59,488 bases of DNA from an uncultured Clostridium sp. (GCA_945931665.1 CAMEPL010000005.1:1-59488); one strand, 5' to 3'. Counted from the first letter of the stretch, positions 8,806-17,843 are shown. The notes: generated by a model not told the origin, from the sequence alone. Made by a program: numbers and translations.

Positions 8806-9249
8806 ATGAAAGAATCAATAGAAAGCATAAAAGGTAGACTTAAGGAGACTGGTTTTAAAATAACACCACAGAGAAGGGCAATATTAGAAATACTATTAGA
8901 AAATGACGATAAACATTTAAGTAGTGAAGAGATATATGACATGGTAAGGGTTTCTTGTCCTGAAATAGGACTTGCAACCGTTTATAGAACAATACAACTT
9001 TTAAGTGAAGTAGGGTTACTTTCTAAATTAAATTTAGATGATGGATGCATTAGATATGAAATACGTCTTAATAAGGACGAAAAACATAATCATCATCACT
9101 TAATATGTGAAAAATGTGGTAAGATTATAGAAACAAAAGAGGATTTATTAGATGGAATAGAAGAATTAATCCATCAACAATATAAATTCAATGTTACAGA
9201 CCATGATATTAAGTTTTTCGGAATATGTGAAGATTGTCAAAAAATATAA
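8806..9249 (+). CDS. fur: Ferric uptake regulator family repressor
   Basis: This 147-residue metal-responsive repressor has an N-terminal winged helix (residues about 15-80, with TPQRRAILEIL and LATVYRTIQLLSEVGLL). The C-terminal metal-binding and dimerisation domain carries HHH at 96-98, the zinc pair C101/C104 and a second pair C141/C144. The same gene next to RNase J and dacF in Clostridioides difficile is Fur, the iron-uptake repressor, which supports that name over PerR or Zur. The open frame extends to a TTG at 8788, but ATAGGTGAG lies just before ATG 8806, so ATG 8806 is chosen. It has its own promoter and terminator. Confidence 0.88.
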   Translation: MKESIESIKGRLKETGFKITPQRRAILEILLENDDKHLSSEEIYDMVRVSCPEIGLATVYRTIQLLSEVGLLSKLNLDDGCIRYEIRLNKDEKHNHHHLICEKCGKIIETKEDLLDGIEELIHQQYKFNVTDHDIKFFGICEDCQKI

Positions 9250-9274
9250 GTCCCGAATGGGGCTTATATTTTTT
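9243..9274 (+). terminator. Rho-independent terminator overlapping the fur stop
   Basis: AATATAAGTCCC and GGGGCTTATATT form a stem followed by six T. The left arm includes the stop codon of fur. Confidence 0.9.
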
Positions 9275-9409
9275 GACAACAAAACAAGATGAAAGCTAAT
9301 AACGAGATTAAAAATTTTTTTATTTTTATAGATTAAAGATTTTATTGGTTGAAATTTAGGTAATTATAAGTTTTGTCATAATAATTAGAGAAATGTATTA
9401 CGATTATGG

Positions 9410-9438
9410 GTTAAAATATCTTCAAAATTATGATACAA
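9410..9438 (+). promoter_or_regulatory. Candidate promoter for RNase J gene
   Basis: TTAAAA and TACAAT are separated by 17 bases, and the -10 has an upstream TG (extended -10). It is the best candidate in the 242-base gap before the RNase J gene. The rest of that gap shows nothing I can name. Confidence 0.45.
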
Positions 9439-9516
9439 TAAAATCAGCTGGTAAAAGTGTACGTGATTTAATATTATTTTTTTTGTAAATTTAAAATTGA
9501 ATAGACAGAGGAGAGG

Positions 9517-11193
9517 ATGCAATTGTTTAAGAAAAACACCAATAAGATAAAGGTAATGGCTTTAGGTGGTCTTAATGAGATAGGTAAAAACATGACTTTA
9601 ATCGAATACAAAGACGAGATAATTGTAATCGATGCAGGTCTTAGTTTCCCAGAAGACGAAATGCTAGGGGTGGATATCGTTATACCAGATATAACTTATC
9701 TACTTCAAAATCGCGACAAGATAAAAGGTATTTTTATAACACACGGGCATGAGGATCATATAGGAGCACTTCCATATATCTTAAAGAAGATTGATGTGCC
9801 TGTATATGGGACTATGCTTAGTATAGGGTTAATACAAGTTAAGTTAAAGGAGCATAAATTAAGTACAGCTAAATTAAATGTAGTTACTCCTAGACAAATT
9901 ATTAAACTTTCAAATATGAGCGTTGAGTTTATTAAAAATAATCATAGTATACCAGGGGCATGTTCTATAGCAGTTCATACAGACCAAGGTATTATATACC
10001 ATACAGGGGATTTCAAAATAGATTTAACTCCAATCGATGGAGATATTATGGACTTACATAGAATATGTGAATTAGGTCAAGAGGGGGTACTTCTATTATT
10101 AGCAGACAGTACAAATGTTGAAAGACCAGGATATACTATGTCAGAGAGAACAGTAGGAGCTGGTTTAGATGACTTATTTAGAAGAGCTGGCGATAGTAGA
10201 ATAATAGTGGCTACATTCTCTTCAAATATACACAGATTACAACAGATAATAGATATGGCGAAAAAATGCAACAGAAAAGTATCTATATCAGGTAGATCTA
10301 TGGTAAATGTAATAGGAGTTGCAAGAGAATTGGGGTATTTAGATATAGAAGATGAAATGTTAGTTGATTTAAATGATATATCTAAATATAATGATAGTGA
10401 ACTTGTAATTATAACTACAGGTACTCAAGGAGAACCTATGTCTGCGCTTGCAAGAATGGCAAGTAGTGAACATAAAAAAGTAGAAATTAAAACTGGGGAT
10501 TTAGTAATAATATCAGCTCATCCAATACCAGGGAATGAAAAATTAATTTCAAAGGTTATAAATTTATTATTTGAAAAAGGTGCAAGAGTAGTATACAACG
10601 ATATAGCTGATATACATGTTTCTGGTCATGCATCTCAAGAAGAATTAAAGTTAATAAATGTTATGGCAAAACCTAAATTCTTTATGCCAGTACATGGTGA
10701 GTACAGAATGTTAAAAAGACATTCAGAACTTGCTCAAGAAGTAGGAATGCCAGCAGAAAATATATTTGTAATGCAAACAGGCCAAGTCCTAGAATTAGAT
10801 AAAAATTCTGCAAAAGTTACTACTACAGTTCCAATTGGAAATGTTTTAGTAGACGGACTAGGTGTTGGAGATGTTGGAAATATAGTTCTAAGAGATAGAA
10901 AGCATCTATCAGAAGATGGATTAATGATAGTAGTTGTAACTATTTCAAAAGAAGACGGAAAAGTTTTAGCAGGTCCAGATATTATTTCAAGAGGATTTGT
11001 ATATGTTAGAGAATCAGAAGATTTAATGGATGGAGCAAAATCTGTAATAAAAGACGTTCTAAATGAATGTGAAGAAAAAAATATAAAAGAATGGGCTTAT
11101 TTAAAAAATAATATAAAAGAAAATCTTAAAGAATATCTGTACACAAAGACTAAGAGAAATCCAATGATATTACCTATCATAATGGAAGTATAG
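9517..11193 (+). CDS. rnj: Ribonuclease J
   Basis: This 558-residue metallo-beta-lactamase/beta-CASP nuclease degrades and matures RNA both as an endonuclease and as a 5'-to-3' exonuclease. The zinc motif HGHEDH is at residues 76-81. GDFKIDLTPIDG and ADSTN follow, then the beta-CASP region with SGRSM and the late motifs ISAHPIPGNE and HVSGHAS. A C-terminal domain is present, so the length is full. The start ATG is preceded by AGAGGAGAGG. It stands alone between the fur terminator and its own terminator. RNase Y, PNPase and NrnA elsewhere in the window complete a Firmicute-type RNA decay set. Confidence 0.96.
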   Translation: MQLFKKNTNKIKVMALGGLNEIGKNMTLIEYKDEIIVIDAGLSFPEDEMLGVDIVIPDITYLLQNRDKIKGIFITHGHEDHIGALPYILKKIDVPVYGTMLSIGLIQVKLKEHKLSTAKLNVVTPRQIIKLSNMSVEFIKNNHSIPGACSIAVHTDQGIIYHTGDFKIDLTPIDGDIMDLHRICELGQEGVLLLLADSTNVERPGYTMSERTVGAGLDDLFRRAGDSRIIVATFSSNIHRLQQIIDMAKKCNRKVSISGRSMVNVIGVARELGYLDIEDEMLVDLNDISKYNDSELVIITTGTQGEPMSALARMASSEHKKVEIKTGDLVIISAHPIPGNEKLISKVINLLFEKGARVVYNDIADIHVSGHASQEELKLINVMAKPKFFMPVHGEYRMLKRHSELAQEVGMPAENIFVMQTGQVLELDKNSAKVTTTVPIGNVLVDGLGVGDVGNIVLRDRKHLSEDGLMIVVVTISKEDGKVLAGPDIISRGFVYVRESEDLMDGAKSVIKDVLNECEEKNIKEWAYLKNNIKENLKEYLYTKTKRNPMILPIIMEV

Positions 11194-11203
11194 AAATAGA
11201 TTA

Positions 11204-11232
11204 AAAGGATGCTAAATGTAGCATCCTTTTTT
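11204..11232 (+). terminator. Rho-independent terminator after RNase J gene
   Basis: AAAGGATGC and GCATCCTTTT pair around an eight-base loop, with six T. Confidence 0.92.
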
Positions 11233-11315
11233 GCTTGCCAATAATACACTAATTATAAATTTCTGATTTTGGAAAATATACTATATATAGAATAATCATT
11301 TGAAGAGGTGACATT

Positions 11316-12467
11316 ATGAAGAAATTTATAGGCGTATTTTTAGCAATAATACTTATTATTAGCCAAAGTACACTAGTATTTGCAGATAAAAATCCAGCAA
11401 ATTTAAACTTAAAATGCAAATCTGCTGTGCTTATGGATGTTACAAGTGGAAAAGTATTATATGAAAAAGATTGTCATGAAAAACTACCTCCAGCTAGTGT
11501 AACAAAGGTAATGACTATGTTACTTATATGTGAGGCAATAGAAAGTGGAAAAATAAAACTGACAGATGAAGTTACAATAAGCGAGAATGCATCATCAATG
11601 GGTGGCAGTCAAATTTTTTTAGAAGCTAATGAGACTCAAACAGTGGACACTCTTTTAAAAGGAATAGCTGTAGCATCTGCTAATGATGCTTGCGTAGCTA
11701 TGGCCGAATATATAGGAGGAAGTGTAGAAGAATTTGTAGATATGATGAATAAGAGAGCAAAAGAGCTCGGAATGAATGATACAAACTTCGTAAATACTAA
11801 CGGTTTACCAGTGGACAATCATTATACATCAGCATATGATATAGCACTTATGTCAAGAGAATTATTAAAACATGAGATGATAGAAAAATATTTAACTACA
11901 TGGATGGATAGCGTTGTTGTAGGTAAAAAACAAGCAAAAATAGGCCTTGCAAATACAAACAAGATGATAAAGTATTACAATGGTGCAACAGGGGTTAAGA
12001 CAGGATTTACAGGAGCTGCTAAATACTGTGTATCAGCATCTGCAAAACGAGGAAAAACTCATCTTGTTTCAGTTGTATTAAGAGGAGAAACTTCTCAAGA
12101 AAGATTTAAGGACGCATCTACGCTTTTAGATTATGGTTTTGCAAATTATGAAAGTATAAAAATATGTTCTAAAAATGAAAAATTATATACTCTAAATATG
12201 AGAAAAGCAGATGATGAAAATATAGACTTAGTATCAAAAGATGATTTGGGAATACTAATTAAAAAAGGGGACTCTAAAGAATTTACTAAAAAGATAAAAA
12301 TAAACGACAATATAAAACTCCCTATAAAAGAGGGAACAACATTAGGAAAAGCTATGATTTATCAAGATGGCAAATTAGTAGATGAAGTTGAACTTGTAAA
12401 CAATAAACCTATAGAAAAAGCAAGTTACTTGCAAATGTTAAAGAGATTAGCAGAAAATATTATTTAA
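11316..12467 (+). CDS. dacF: D-alanyl-D-alanine carboxypeptidase (DacF-like, peptidase S11)
   Basis: This 383-residue secreted or membrane-anchored penicillin-binding protein removes the terminal D-Ala of peptidoglycan stem peptides. The signal peptide spans about residues 1-23. The catalytic motifs are S61-V-T-K64, S122-A-N124 and K229-T-G231. A C-terminal beta-rich domain follows, ending in a likely amphipathic anchor (YLQMLKRLAENII). GAGGTGAC precedes the ATG. The dacF name rests on similarity and on the gene order seen in related species. Confidence 0.93.
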   Translation: MKKFIGVFLAIILIISQSTLVFADKNPANLNLKCKSAVLMDVTSGKVLYEKDCHEKLPPASVTKVMTMLLICEAIESGKIKLTDEVTISENASSMGGSQIFLEANETQTVDTLLKGIAVASANDACVAMAEYIGGSVEEFVDMMNKRAKELGMNDTNFVNTNGLPVDNHYTSAYDIALMSRELLKHEMIEKYLTTWMDSVVVGKKQAKIGLANTNKMIKYYNGATGVKTGFTGAAKYCVSASAKRGKTHLVSVVLRGETSQERFKDASTLLDYGFANYESIKICSKNEKLYTLNMRKADDENIDLVSKDDLGILIKKGDSKEFTKKIKINDNIKLPIKEGTTLGKAMIYQDGKLVDEVELVNNKPIEKASYLQMLKRLAENII

Positions 12468-12499
12468 CGTATTAAAAATAAATATAATTTAGAAGAATT

Positions 12500-12557
12500 A
12501 AAAAGCCTCTTTATGACAAAAATCTATTTTAGATAATAGTTGTAAAGAGGCTTTTTT
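12500..12557 (+). terminator. Rho-independent terminator after dacF
   Basis: AAAAGCCTCTTTA pairs with TAAAGAGGCTTTTTT; the loop is about 30 bases and has some internal pairing. Confidence 0.85.
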
Positions 12558-12626
12558 ATAAAATGAGTTTATTTTTTTATAAAAATATAATAGAATAATT
12601 AAATTGATATTTATACTTAAATTATT

Positions 12627-12655
12627 TTGATTAAACATATCATAATTGATATAAT
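12627..12655 (+). promoter_or_regulatory. Promoter for the M50 peptidase-scpAB operon
   Basis: TTGATT (12627-12632), a 17-base spacer and TATAAT (12650-12655) with an upstream TG make a strong extended -10 promoter. Confidence 0.75.
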
Positions 12656-12694
12656 AATAGTATTATCTAAAAAGTAACTAGGAGAGAAATTTAA

Positions 12695-13294
12695 ATGAAT
12701 TATTTAAGTAGTATTTTAGTATCTCTAGTAGGTATAGTATTTGCAATGACAATACATGAATTTGGGCATGCATTTGCTGCGTACTTACTAGGCGATGATA
12801 CAGCAAAAAGGGCAGGACGAATGACAATAAATCCATCTAAACATGTTGATTTAGTAGGATTAATAATGCTTATGATATTCCATTTTGGATGGGCCAAACC
12901 AGTTCCAGTAAATACAAATAATTTTAAAAATTATAGACTTGGAAACTGTATAGTTTCATTAGCTGGTGCTCTTGGAAATTTAATAGGTGCAATAATTTGT
13001 GCTATGATTGTAAAATATAGTACGATGTACTCTATTTCTTTAATAGCAGCTACAGCATTAAACTATAACTTATGGTTTGCTGCATTCAACTTACTTCCAG
13101 TTCCACCACTTGATGGATGGGGAGTTATTTCTAGTTTTTTACCTTATAAATTTAGAGAATTTGAAATAAAATATGAAAATGTAGGATATATAGTATTAAT
13201 TGTATTATTATTTACAAATTTAAGTTCTTATATAACATCTCCATTAGTAAATTTATTTTGGTCAATCGTAAGAAGTGTAACACACGTTATATAA
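12695..13294 (+). CDS. Site-2 protease family membrane metallopeptidase (M50)
   Basis: This 199-residue integral membrane zinc protease has the catalytic motif HEFGH at residues 21-25 in the first helix. The third metal ligand is in the conserved NLLPVPPLDGW motif (D140), and about five hydrophobic segments are visible. Short S2P homologues without PDZ domains are common in Firmicutes; their substrates are generally unknown. AGGAGAG precedes the ATG. The stop codon is followed directly by the scpA start, so the gene is co-transcribed and translationally coupled with scpA/scpB, a neighbourhood seen in many clostridia and bacilli. Confidence 0.92.
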   Translation: MNYLSSILVSLVGIVFAMTIHEFGHAFAAYLLGDDTAKRAGRMTINPSKHVDLVGLIMLMIFHFGWAKPVPVNTNNFKNYRLGNCIVSLAGALGNLIGAIICAMIVKYSTMYSISLIAATALNYNLWFAAFNLLPVPPLDGWGVISSFLPYKFREFEIKYENVGYIVLIVLLFTNLSSYITSPLVNLFWSIVRSVTHVI

Positions 13295-14023
13295 ATGAAA
13301 TACAGCATACATTTAAACGTATATGATGGTCCACTAGATTTACTTTGTGATATGATATCTAAACAAAAAATAGATATTAAAGATATTTCCATAATAGAAA
13401 TAACTAAACAGTATCTAGCATATATAAATATGTTAGAATCAATGGACTTAGAGGTTACAAGTGATTTTATAACTATGGCTACTAAGCTTTTAGAAATAAA
13501 ATCAAAATATCTACTGTTTTCACAAAGAGATTTAGACGAGGAAGAAGATCCGAGACTAGAGCTTATGGAGCAGTTAAAAGAATATAAGAAATATAAAAAA
13601 GCTAGTGAAGTATTAAAAGATAATGTGGATTACTTAAATCAACCATACTATAGAACAAGAGAAGAAATTATTATAGATGATAAGATAGATTTAAGTGAAA
13701 TATCTATAGAATCTATAAAATCTATACTTCCATATATATTTAAGGTAAAAAATGTTGAAGAAGAAGAAACTAAAAAAGATGAAAAATTAAATAAAATAGT
13801 AAGAGGAAAAATAGTATCTGTTGAAGAAAAGATAGAGTATATAGAAAATATTTTGACTAAAAAAGACAAAATAAGCTTTAATAAAATAATAGAGAACAAT
13901 ACAAAAGATGAAGTTATTGCAACATTTTTATCTTTATTAGAACTTATAAAAGCTAAAAGAATAGTTGTAGTACAGGAGAATTTCTTTGAAGATATTATTA
14001 TAAAAAAGAACTTGGAGAATTAA
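13295..14023 (+). CDS. scpA: Segregation and condensation protein A
   Basis: This 242-residue kleisin subunit of the SMC-ScpAB condensin complex organises and segregates the chromosome. The N-terminal SMC-binding part shows YDGPLDLLCDMISKQKIDI, and LLEIKSKYLL and a C-terminal winged-helix region are present. The ATG begins on the base after the stop of the M50 gene, so translation is probably coupled. scpB starts one base after its stop. Confidence 0.95.
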   Translation: MKYSIHLNVYDGPLDLLCDMISKQKIDIKDISIIEITKQYLAYINMLESMDLEVTSDFITMATKLLEIKSKYLLFSQRDLDEEEDPRLELMEQLKEYKKYKKASEVLKDNVDYLNQPYYRTREEIIIDDKIDLSEISIESIKSILPYIFKVKNVEEEETKKDEKLNKIVRGKIVSVEEKIEYIENILTKKDKISFNKIIENNTKDEVIATFLSLLELIKAKRIVVVQENFFEDIIIKKNLEN

Positions 14024-14024
14024 A

Positions 14025-14558
14025 ATGAACAGAAGTGAAATAAAATCTATTATAGAATCAATAATGTTTGCATATGGAGAGCCAATAAGTATAAAGGAAT
14101 TAAATTATGCCATTAATGAAGATCTTTCTCCAAAAGAAATAGAGTATATGTTAAATTTATTGAAAGACGAATATGAAGAGCAAAATCGTGGTATACAAAT
14201 TATAAAATTAGAAGACAGATATCAAATGTGTACTAATAAAGATTATACTCCATATATAAAAAAGGTATTAGAACCTAAAAGAAAGAAGACTTTAAGTCAG
14301 GCAACATTAGAGTCACTAACTATAATTGCATACAAACAACCTATAACAAAGGTTGAGATTGAAAGCATAAGAGGTGTAAAATGTGATAAAGTTTTACAAA
14401 CTCTGCTTGAAAATTCTTTAATAAGAGAAGCTGGTAGATTAAATAAAATAGGGAAACCTATAATATATAGAACTACGGATGAATTTTTAAAACTCTTAAA
14501 TATTGAAAAGTTAGAAGATCTACCACCAATTGAGGAATTTGAAGAAAATATAGATTAA
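14025..14558 (+). CDS. scpB: Segregation and condensation protein B
   Basis: This 177-residue partner of ScpA has two winged helices: MFAYGEPISIKELNYAI at the N-terminus, then RYQMCTNKDYTPYIKKVL and the family core SQATLESLTIIAYKQPITK, followed by IRGVKCDKVLQTLLE. It forms the ScpAB subcomplex with SMC. GGAG in the end of scpA serves as its ribosome site, and the one-base gap implies translational coupling. Confidence 0.96.
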   Translation: MNRSEIKSIIESIMFAYGEPISIKELNYAINEDLSPKEIEYMLNLLKDEYEEQNRGIQIIKLEDRYQMCTNKDYTPYIKKVLEPKRKKTLSQATLESLTIIAYKQPITKVEIESIRGVKCDKVLQTLLENSLIREAGRLNKIGKPIIYRTTDEFLKLLNIEKLEDLPPIEEFEENID

Positions 14559-14577
14559 TATTATAGGGGGAAACAAT

Positions 14578-14763
14578 ATGAAGAATATAAATTTATCAAT
14601 AGTAATAGGTGCAGTAATGTGTGTAGCAAGTATTTTATTTGGACTTAATACTATAAATTCAGGGAATATGTTTAAAGGGGTATTATGGATGGTAGCAGCT
14701 TTATGTTGGGCATCTTTTGTAAGAAATGTTTTTAGAAAAAATAATAGAGATAGTAATAAATAA
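14578..14763 (+). CDS. Small two-helix membrane protein, function unknown
   Basis: This 61-residue protein has two hydrophobic segments (about residues 5-22 and 33-48) and a basic C-terminal tail (RNVFRKNNRDSNK). It has a strong ribosome site (AGGGGG) and lies 19 bases after scpB, ahead of the operon terminator, so it looks like a real last gene of that unit. I do not recognise a family. Confidence 0.75.
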   Translation: MKNINLSIVIGAVMCVASILFGLNTINSGNMFKGVLWMVAALCWASFVRNVFRKNNRDSNK

Positions 14764-14800
14764 AAAATTGTTGCATGTTTTACGTGCAACAATTTTTTTA
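14762..14800 (+). terminator. Rho-independent terminator of the M50-scpAB unit
   Basis: AAAAATTGTTGCA and TGCAACAATTTTTTT form a long stem with a T run. The symmetrical A/T flanks could make it work in both directions. Confidence 0.92.
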
Positions 14801-14801
14801 T

Positions 14802-14863
14802 AGCACATAGGAAATTATATTCATTTATAGATTGTGGATAAGTATAATTTCCGTATATGTGCT
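14802..14863. repeat. Imperfect inverted repeat with 18-bp arms
   Basis: AGCACATA-GGAAATTATA on the left matches the reverse complement of the right arm TATAATTTCC-gta-TATGTGCT, with a three-base insertion and a loop of about 23 bases. It lies between the scpAB terminator and the end of a small minus-strand ORF. It has no T run, so it is not an ordinary terminator. Confidence 0.6.
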
Positions 14864-14912
14864 TCAAAGAAATCTACATCTTTAATGATCTTTAGTATAA
14901 AGATTTCTTTAT

Positions 14913-15053
14913 TTATTCATCTTCACCAAAAGTATCATAGTAAAGAGTTTTTATTTCTTCTTCAGATTTGTCTTTTAAAGAATCTGAAATATCTTTATGA
15001 GCAATTATAAGATAGTAATTTATTAACTCATCAGCCATTATAGATATATCCAT
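14913..15053 (-). CDS. Small acidic protein of 46 residues, function unknown
   Basis: On the minus strand an AGGAGG six bases before an ATG opens a 46-codon frame (MDISIMADELINYYLIIAHK, then an acidic end with KSEEEIKTLYYDTFGEDE). The perfect ribosome site, acidic composition and position directly downstream of the sirtuin gene on the same strand suggest a real small gene co-transcribed with it. It has no signal peptide or membrane segment, and I do not recognise a family. Confidence 0.6.
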   Translation of the reverse strand: MDISIMADELINYYLIIAHKDISDSLKDKSEEEIKTLYYDTFGEDE

Positions 15054-15107
15054 ATTTTCCTCCTGTAGTAAGTGTTTTTATATAATAGTTTTTAAATTAT
15101 AAAATTT

Positions 15108-15854
15108 TTATTTATACACATCTAAAATAGCTTCCTTTAAGACCTCGCCTATTGCATCGTTTATAACTAAAGAAGCATCATTATCATATCCAGTAGAGCT
15201 TTTATTTATTAAAACCATATCTTTTCCTCTATAGTAGTTTATAAAGCTAGCAGCAGGATATACAACTAAAGAAGTACCACCTATAATAAGTAAGTCAGCA
15301 GATGATATAGCTCTTATAGCGCCATCTATAGTAGCACTATCTAAACCTTCTTCATATAAAACAACATCGGGTTTTACAACACCTCCACATTTATCGCAAT
15401 GAGGTATATTACCATCAAGTGCAAGCATATCATCTAAGTCAAAGAATTTATGGCATTTAGTGCAGTAATTTCTATGTACAGAGCCATGTAGTTCAAATAC
15501 GTTTTTACTTCCAGCCATTTGGTGAAGTCCATCTATATTTTGAGTTACAATAGCCTTTAATTTACCTATTTCTTCAAGTTTAGCTAGAGCCTTGTGTGCA
15601 TTATTGGGTTTAGCATCTTGGTAAATTAATTTATCTTTATAAAATTTAAAAAATTCATCAGGGTATCTCACAAAAAAAGTATGTGAAACTAGCTGTTCAG
15701 GAGTAAAGTTTTTATTTAGCTTTTCACTAAATAGCCCAGAAGAACTACGAAAATCAGGAATATTTGATTCGGTAGATACCCCTGCTCCACCAAAGAAAAC
15801 TATATTATTACTTTTCTCAATAAGTTTTTTCAATTCATTTACTTTATCGTTCAT
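15108..15854 (-). CDS. cobB: NAD-dependent protein deacylase, sirtuin (Sir2 family)
   Basis: This 248-residue enzyme removes acyl groups from protein lysines using NAD+. The NAD-binding motif GGAGVSTESNIPDFRS is at residues 22-37, TQNIDGLH at 104-111, the catalytic His at H123 (ELHGSV), and the zinc cysteines at C131, C134, C153 and C156. GGTSLVVYPAA near the end is typical of class U/III bacterial sirtuins. AGGAGG lies eight bases before the start on the minus strand. It runs against the scpAB operon. Confidence 0.95.
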   Translation of the reverse strand: MNDKVNELKKLIEKSNNIVFFGGAGVSTESNIPDFRSSSGLFSEKLNKNFTPEQLVSHTFFVRYPDEFFKFYKDKLIYQDAKPNNAHKALAKLEEIGKLKAIVTQNIDGLHQMAGSKNVFELHGSVHRNYCTKCHKFFDLDDMLALDGNIPHCDKCGGVVKPDVVLYEEGLDSATIDGAIRAISSADLLIIGGTSLVVYPAASFINYYRGKDMVLINKSSTGYDNDASLVINDAIGEVLKEAILDVYK

Positions 15855-16060
15855 CTTTTGACCTCCTAAATTAATCTATATTTATATGATATCAAATTAT
15901 TTAATATTTATAAATAATTAAATAATTTGGCCTATTTAGAAAAAAATAATTTTTCACAAAGGATTTTGTGAATAATTGTCTAATAATGTAATATATAGAT
16001 TAGATTAATAGGTTTCATATATATACAATTATTTACAATAAAGTAATAAATAAAATTAAA

Positions 16061-16089
16061 TTGTAAATATAGGAATATAAGATTATAAT
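16061..16089 (+). promoter_or_regulatory. Promoter for the SH3-glucosaminidase gene
   Basis: TTGTAA (16061-16066), a 17-base spacer and TATAAT (16084-16089) lie about 50 bases before the chosen start. The rest of the 283-base gap after the divergent sirtuin gene is AT-rich with no recognised feature. Confidence 0.65.
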
Positions 16090-16137
16090 ATATAAGTATT
16101 GAACTATAAAATAGTGGGAAGGAGACATATATTAAAT

Positions 16138-17811
16138 ATGATTAAGAGGAATATAATTGCCAGTATGGCAGTTTTACCACTTTTTGTTGGGACAGTAAAT
16201 GCACAGTCAGCTCAAGGCATAGTTACAGCAACTTCATTGAATGTAAGAAGTGGACCAGATACATCTTATACAACTAAATTTATAATTAATAAAGGGGATA
16301 CAGTAATAGTAGAGGACTCTGTTAATGGATGGTATAAGATAACTACAAAAGATGGAAAAAATGGTTGGGCTAGTTCAAAATATATACAAATAAGTCAAGA
16401 TGCATCAACAACTACTAAAATAGTTTCTGTTTCCGCATTAAATATGAGAAGTGGCCCATCAACAAGTTATAGTGTAATACAAACTTTAAGTCAAAATACA
16501 CAAGTAGAAGTAATCTCAGTGGAAAATGGATGGGCAAAAATAAAATATAATTCAAAGATAGGATATGTGTCAAACCAATATCTATCAGATAAAAAAGAAG
16601 AAAGCACTACACAAATTAAATATGTAAATGTTACAAGTTTAAATATGAGAAGCGGACCATCAACAAATTACAGTGTAATACAAACTTTAAGTCAAAATAC
16701 ACAAGTAGAAGTAATCTCAGTGGAAAATGGATGGGCAAAAATAAAATATAATTCAAAGATAGGATATGTGTCAAACCAATATCTATCAGATAAAAAAGAA
16801 GAAAGCACTACACAAATTAAATATGTAAATGCTACAAGTTTGAATGTAAGAAGTGGACCGGCTACAACTTATAAAATACTATCAACTTATAAATATGGAC
16901 AAGAAGTAAAAGTAATATCTATATCAGAAGATAAAGAGTGGGCAAAGATTATATATAATGATGGATATGCTTATGTATCTAATAAGTATTTAGTTGATAC
17001 ATTGCCATCAAATACAGAAGATAATAACCCAAGTGCAGGAACTATTACAGGAACATATGAAGATGTAAATTGCTCATTTATAGCTATGGTAGATTATGAA
17101 TATAAGTTATCACAACAAGGATATAATAAAATTAGAGCAAATTTATCAACAAATTATTCAAATTCATCAGCTTATATAAAAGCTACTAGAGAAGACTTAA
17201 GTAAATATTTAAATCCTGAAACATTTAGTACAAATGCTACAGGCAAACTTCAATTCTTAAAAATAGATAAATATCGTGAAGGAATAACAGCAGACGAATT
17301 AAATGCGTATTTCTCAAAATACTGTAAGTCTAATAGTGTATTTTTAAATAAAGGTCAAGCGTTTATAGACGCTGCTAAAAAATACAACTTAGATGTAACT
17401 TATTTAGTGGCAGCATCTATGGTCGAAACGGGATATGGATCATCTACTCTTGCTCAAGGAGTTTATGTAACTACACCTACAGGAGAGAAGGTAAAGGTTT
17501 ATAACTTCTTTGGGATATCTGCATTTGATGGAACAGCTGTATTATCAGCTGCCAATTATGCTTATCAAAAAGGGTGGACTACAATTGATAAAACTATAGA
17601 AGGTTCAGCACAATGGATAGCAAGTAACTATATACATAGTAGTAAGTACAAACAAAACACTTTATATAAAATGAGATGGAGCTATAATACAGGTCATCAA
17701 TATGCGACAGATGTAGATTGGGCTAACTCAATAGGACGTGTAATGAATAATATAGTACCTTACTATGGAAGTTCAGCTAACTTAGAATATTTAATACCAA
17801 GATATAAATAA
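16138..17811 (+). CDS. Secreted N-acetylglucosaminidase autolysin with four bacterial SH3 domains
   Basis: This 557-residue exported cell-wall hydrolase has a signal peptide (MIKRNIIASMAVLPLFVGTV, then NA). Four SH3b repeats follow, each opening with SLNxRSGP-like residues, over about residues 25-300. A linker leads to a C-terminal endo-beta-N-acetylglucosaminidase domain (LytD/GH73 type) with YLVAASMVETGYGSSTLA, the likely catalytic Glu, and YNFFGISAFDG. The frame extends to a TTG at 16099, but GGAAGGAGA lies just upstream of ATG 16138 and the signal peptide begins there. SH3 units 2 and 3 are encoded by an exact 160-bp duplication. It probably acts in peptidoglycan turnover or cell separation. 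Confidence 0.9.
   Translation: MIKRNIIASMAVLPLFVGTVNAQSAQGIVTATSLNVRSGPDTSYTTKFIINKGDTVIVEDSVNGWYKITTKDGKNGWASSKYIQISQDASTTTKIVSVSALNMRSGPSTSYSVIQTLSQNTQVEVISVENGWAKIKYNSKIGYVSNQYLSDKKEESTTQIKYVNVTSLNMRSGPSTNYSVIQTLSQNTQVEVISVENGWAKIKYNSKIGYVSNQYLSDKKEESTTQIKYVNATSLNVRSGPATTYKILSTYKYGQEVKVISISEDKEWAKIIYNDGYAYVSNKYLVDTLPSNTEDNNPSAGTITGTYEDVNCSFIAMVDYEYKLSQQGYNKIRANLSTNYSNSSAYIKATREDLSKYLNPETFSTNATGKLQFLKIDKYREGITADELNAYFSKYCKSNSVFLNKGQAFIDAAKKYNLDVTYLVAASMVETGYGSSTLAQGVYVTTPTGEKVKVYNFFGISAFDGTAVLSAANYAYQKGWTTIDKTIEGSAQWIASNYIHSSKYKQNTLYKMRWSYNTGHQYATDVDWANSIGRVMNNIVPYYGSSANLEYLIPRYK
16471..16831 (+). repeat. Tandem 201-bp DNA repeat inside the SH3 region
   Basis: Positions 16471-16630 and 16672-16831 are identical over 160 bases with a period of 201 bases (67 codons). 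The period keeps the frame, so unit number could change by recombination without breaking the protein. Confidence 0.9.
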
Positions 17812-17843
17812 ACTTTAAAGATATTATAGTTAAAAAGCTAAAA

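Noticed and set aside
16471-16831. CRISPR-like direct repeat
   Set aside because: There are only two copies, they lie within a protein-coding region, and they encode SH3 domains.
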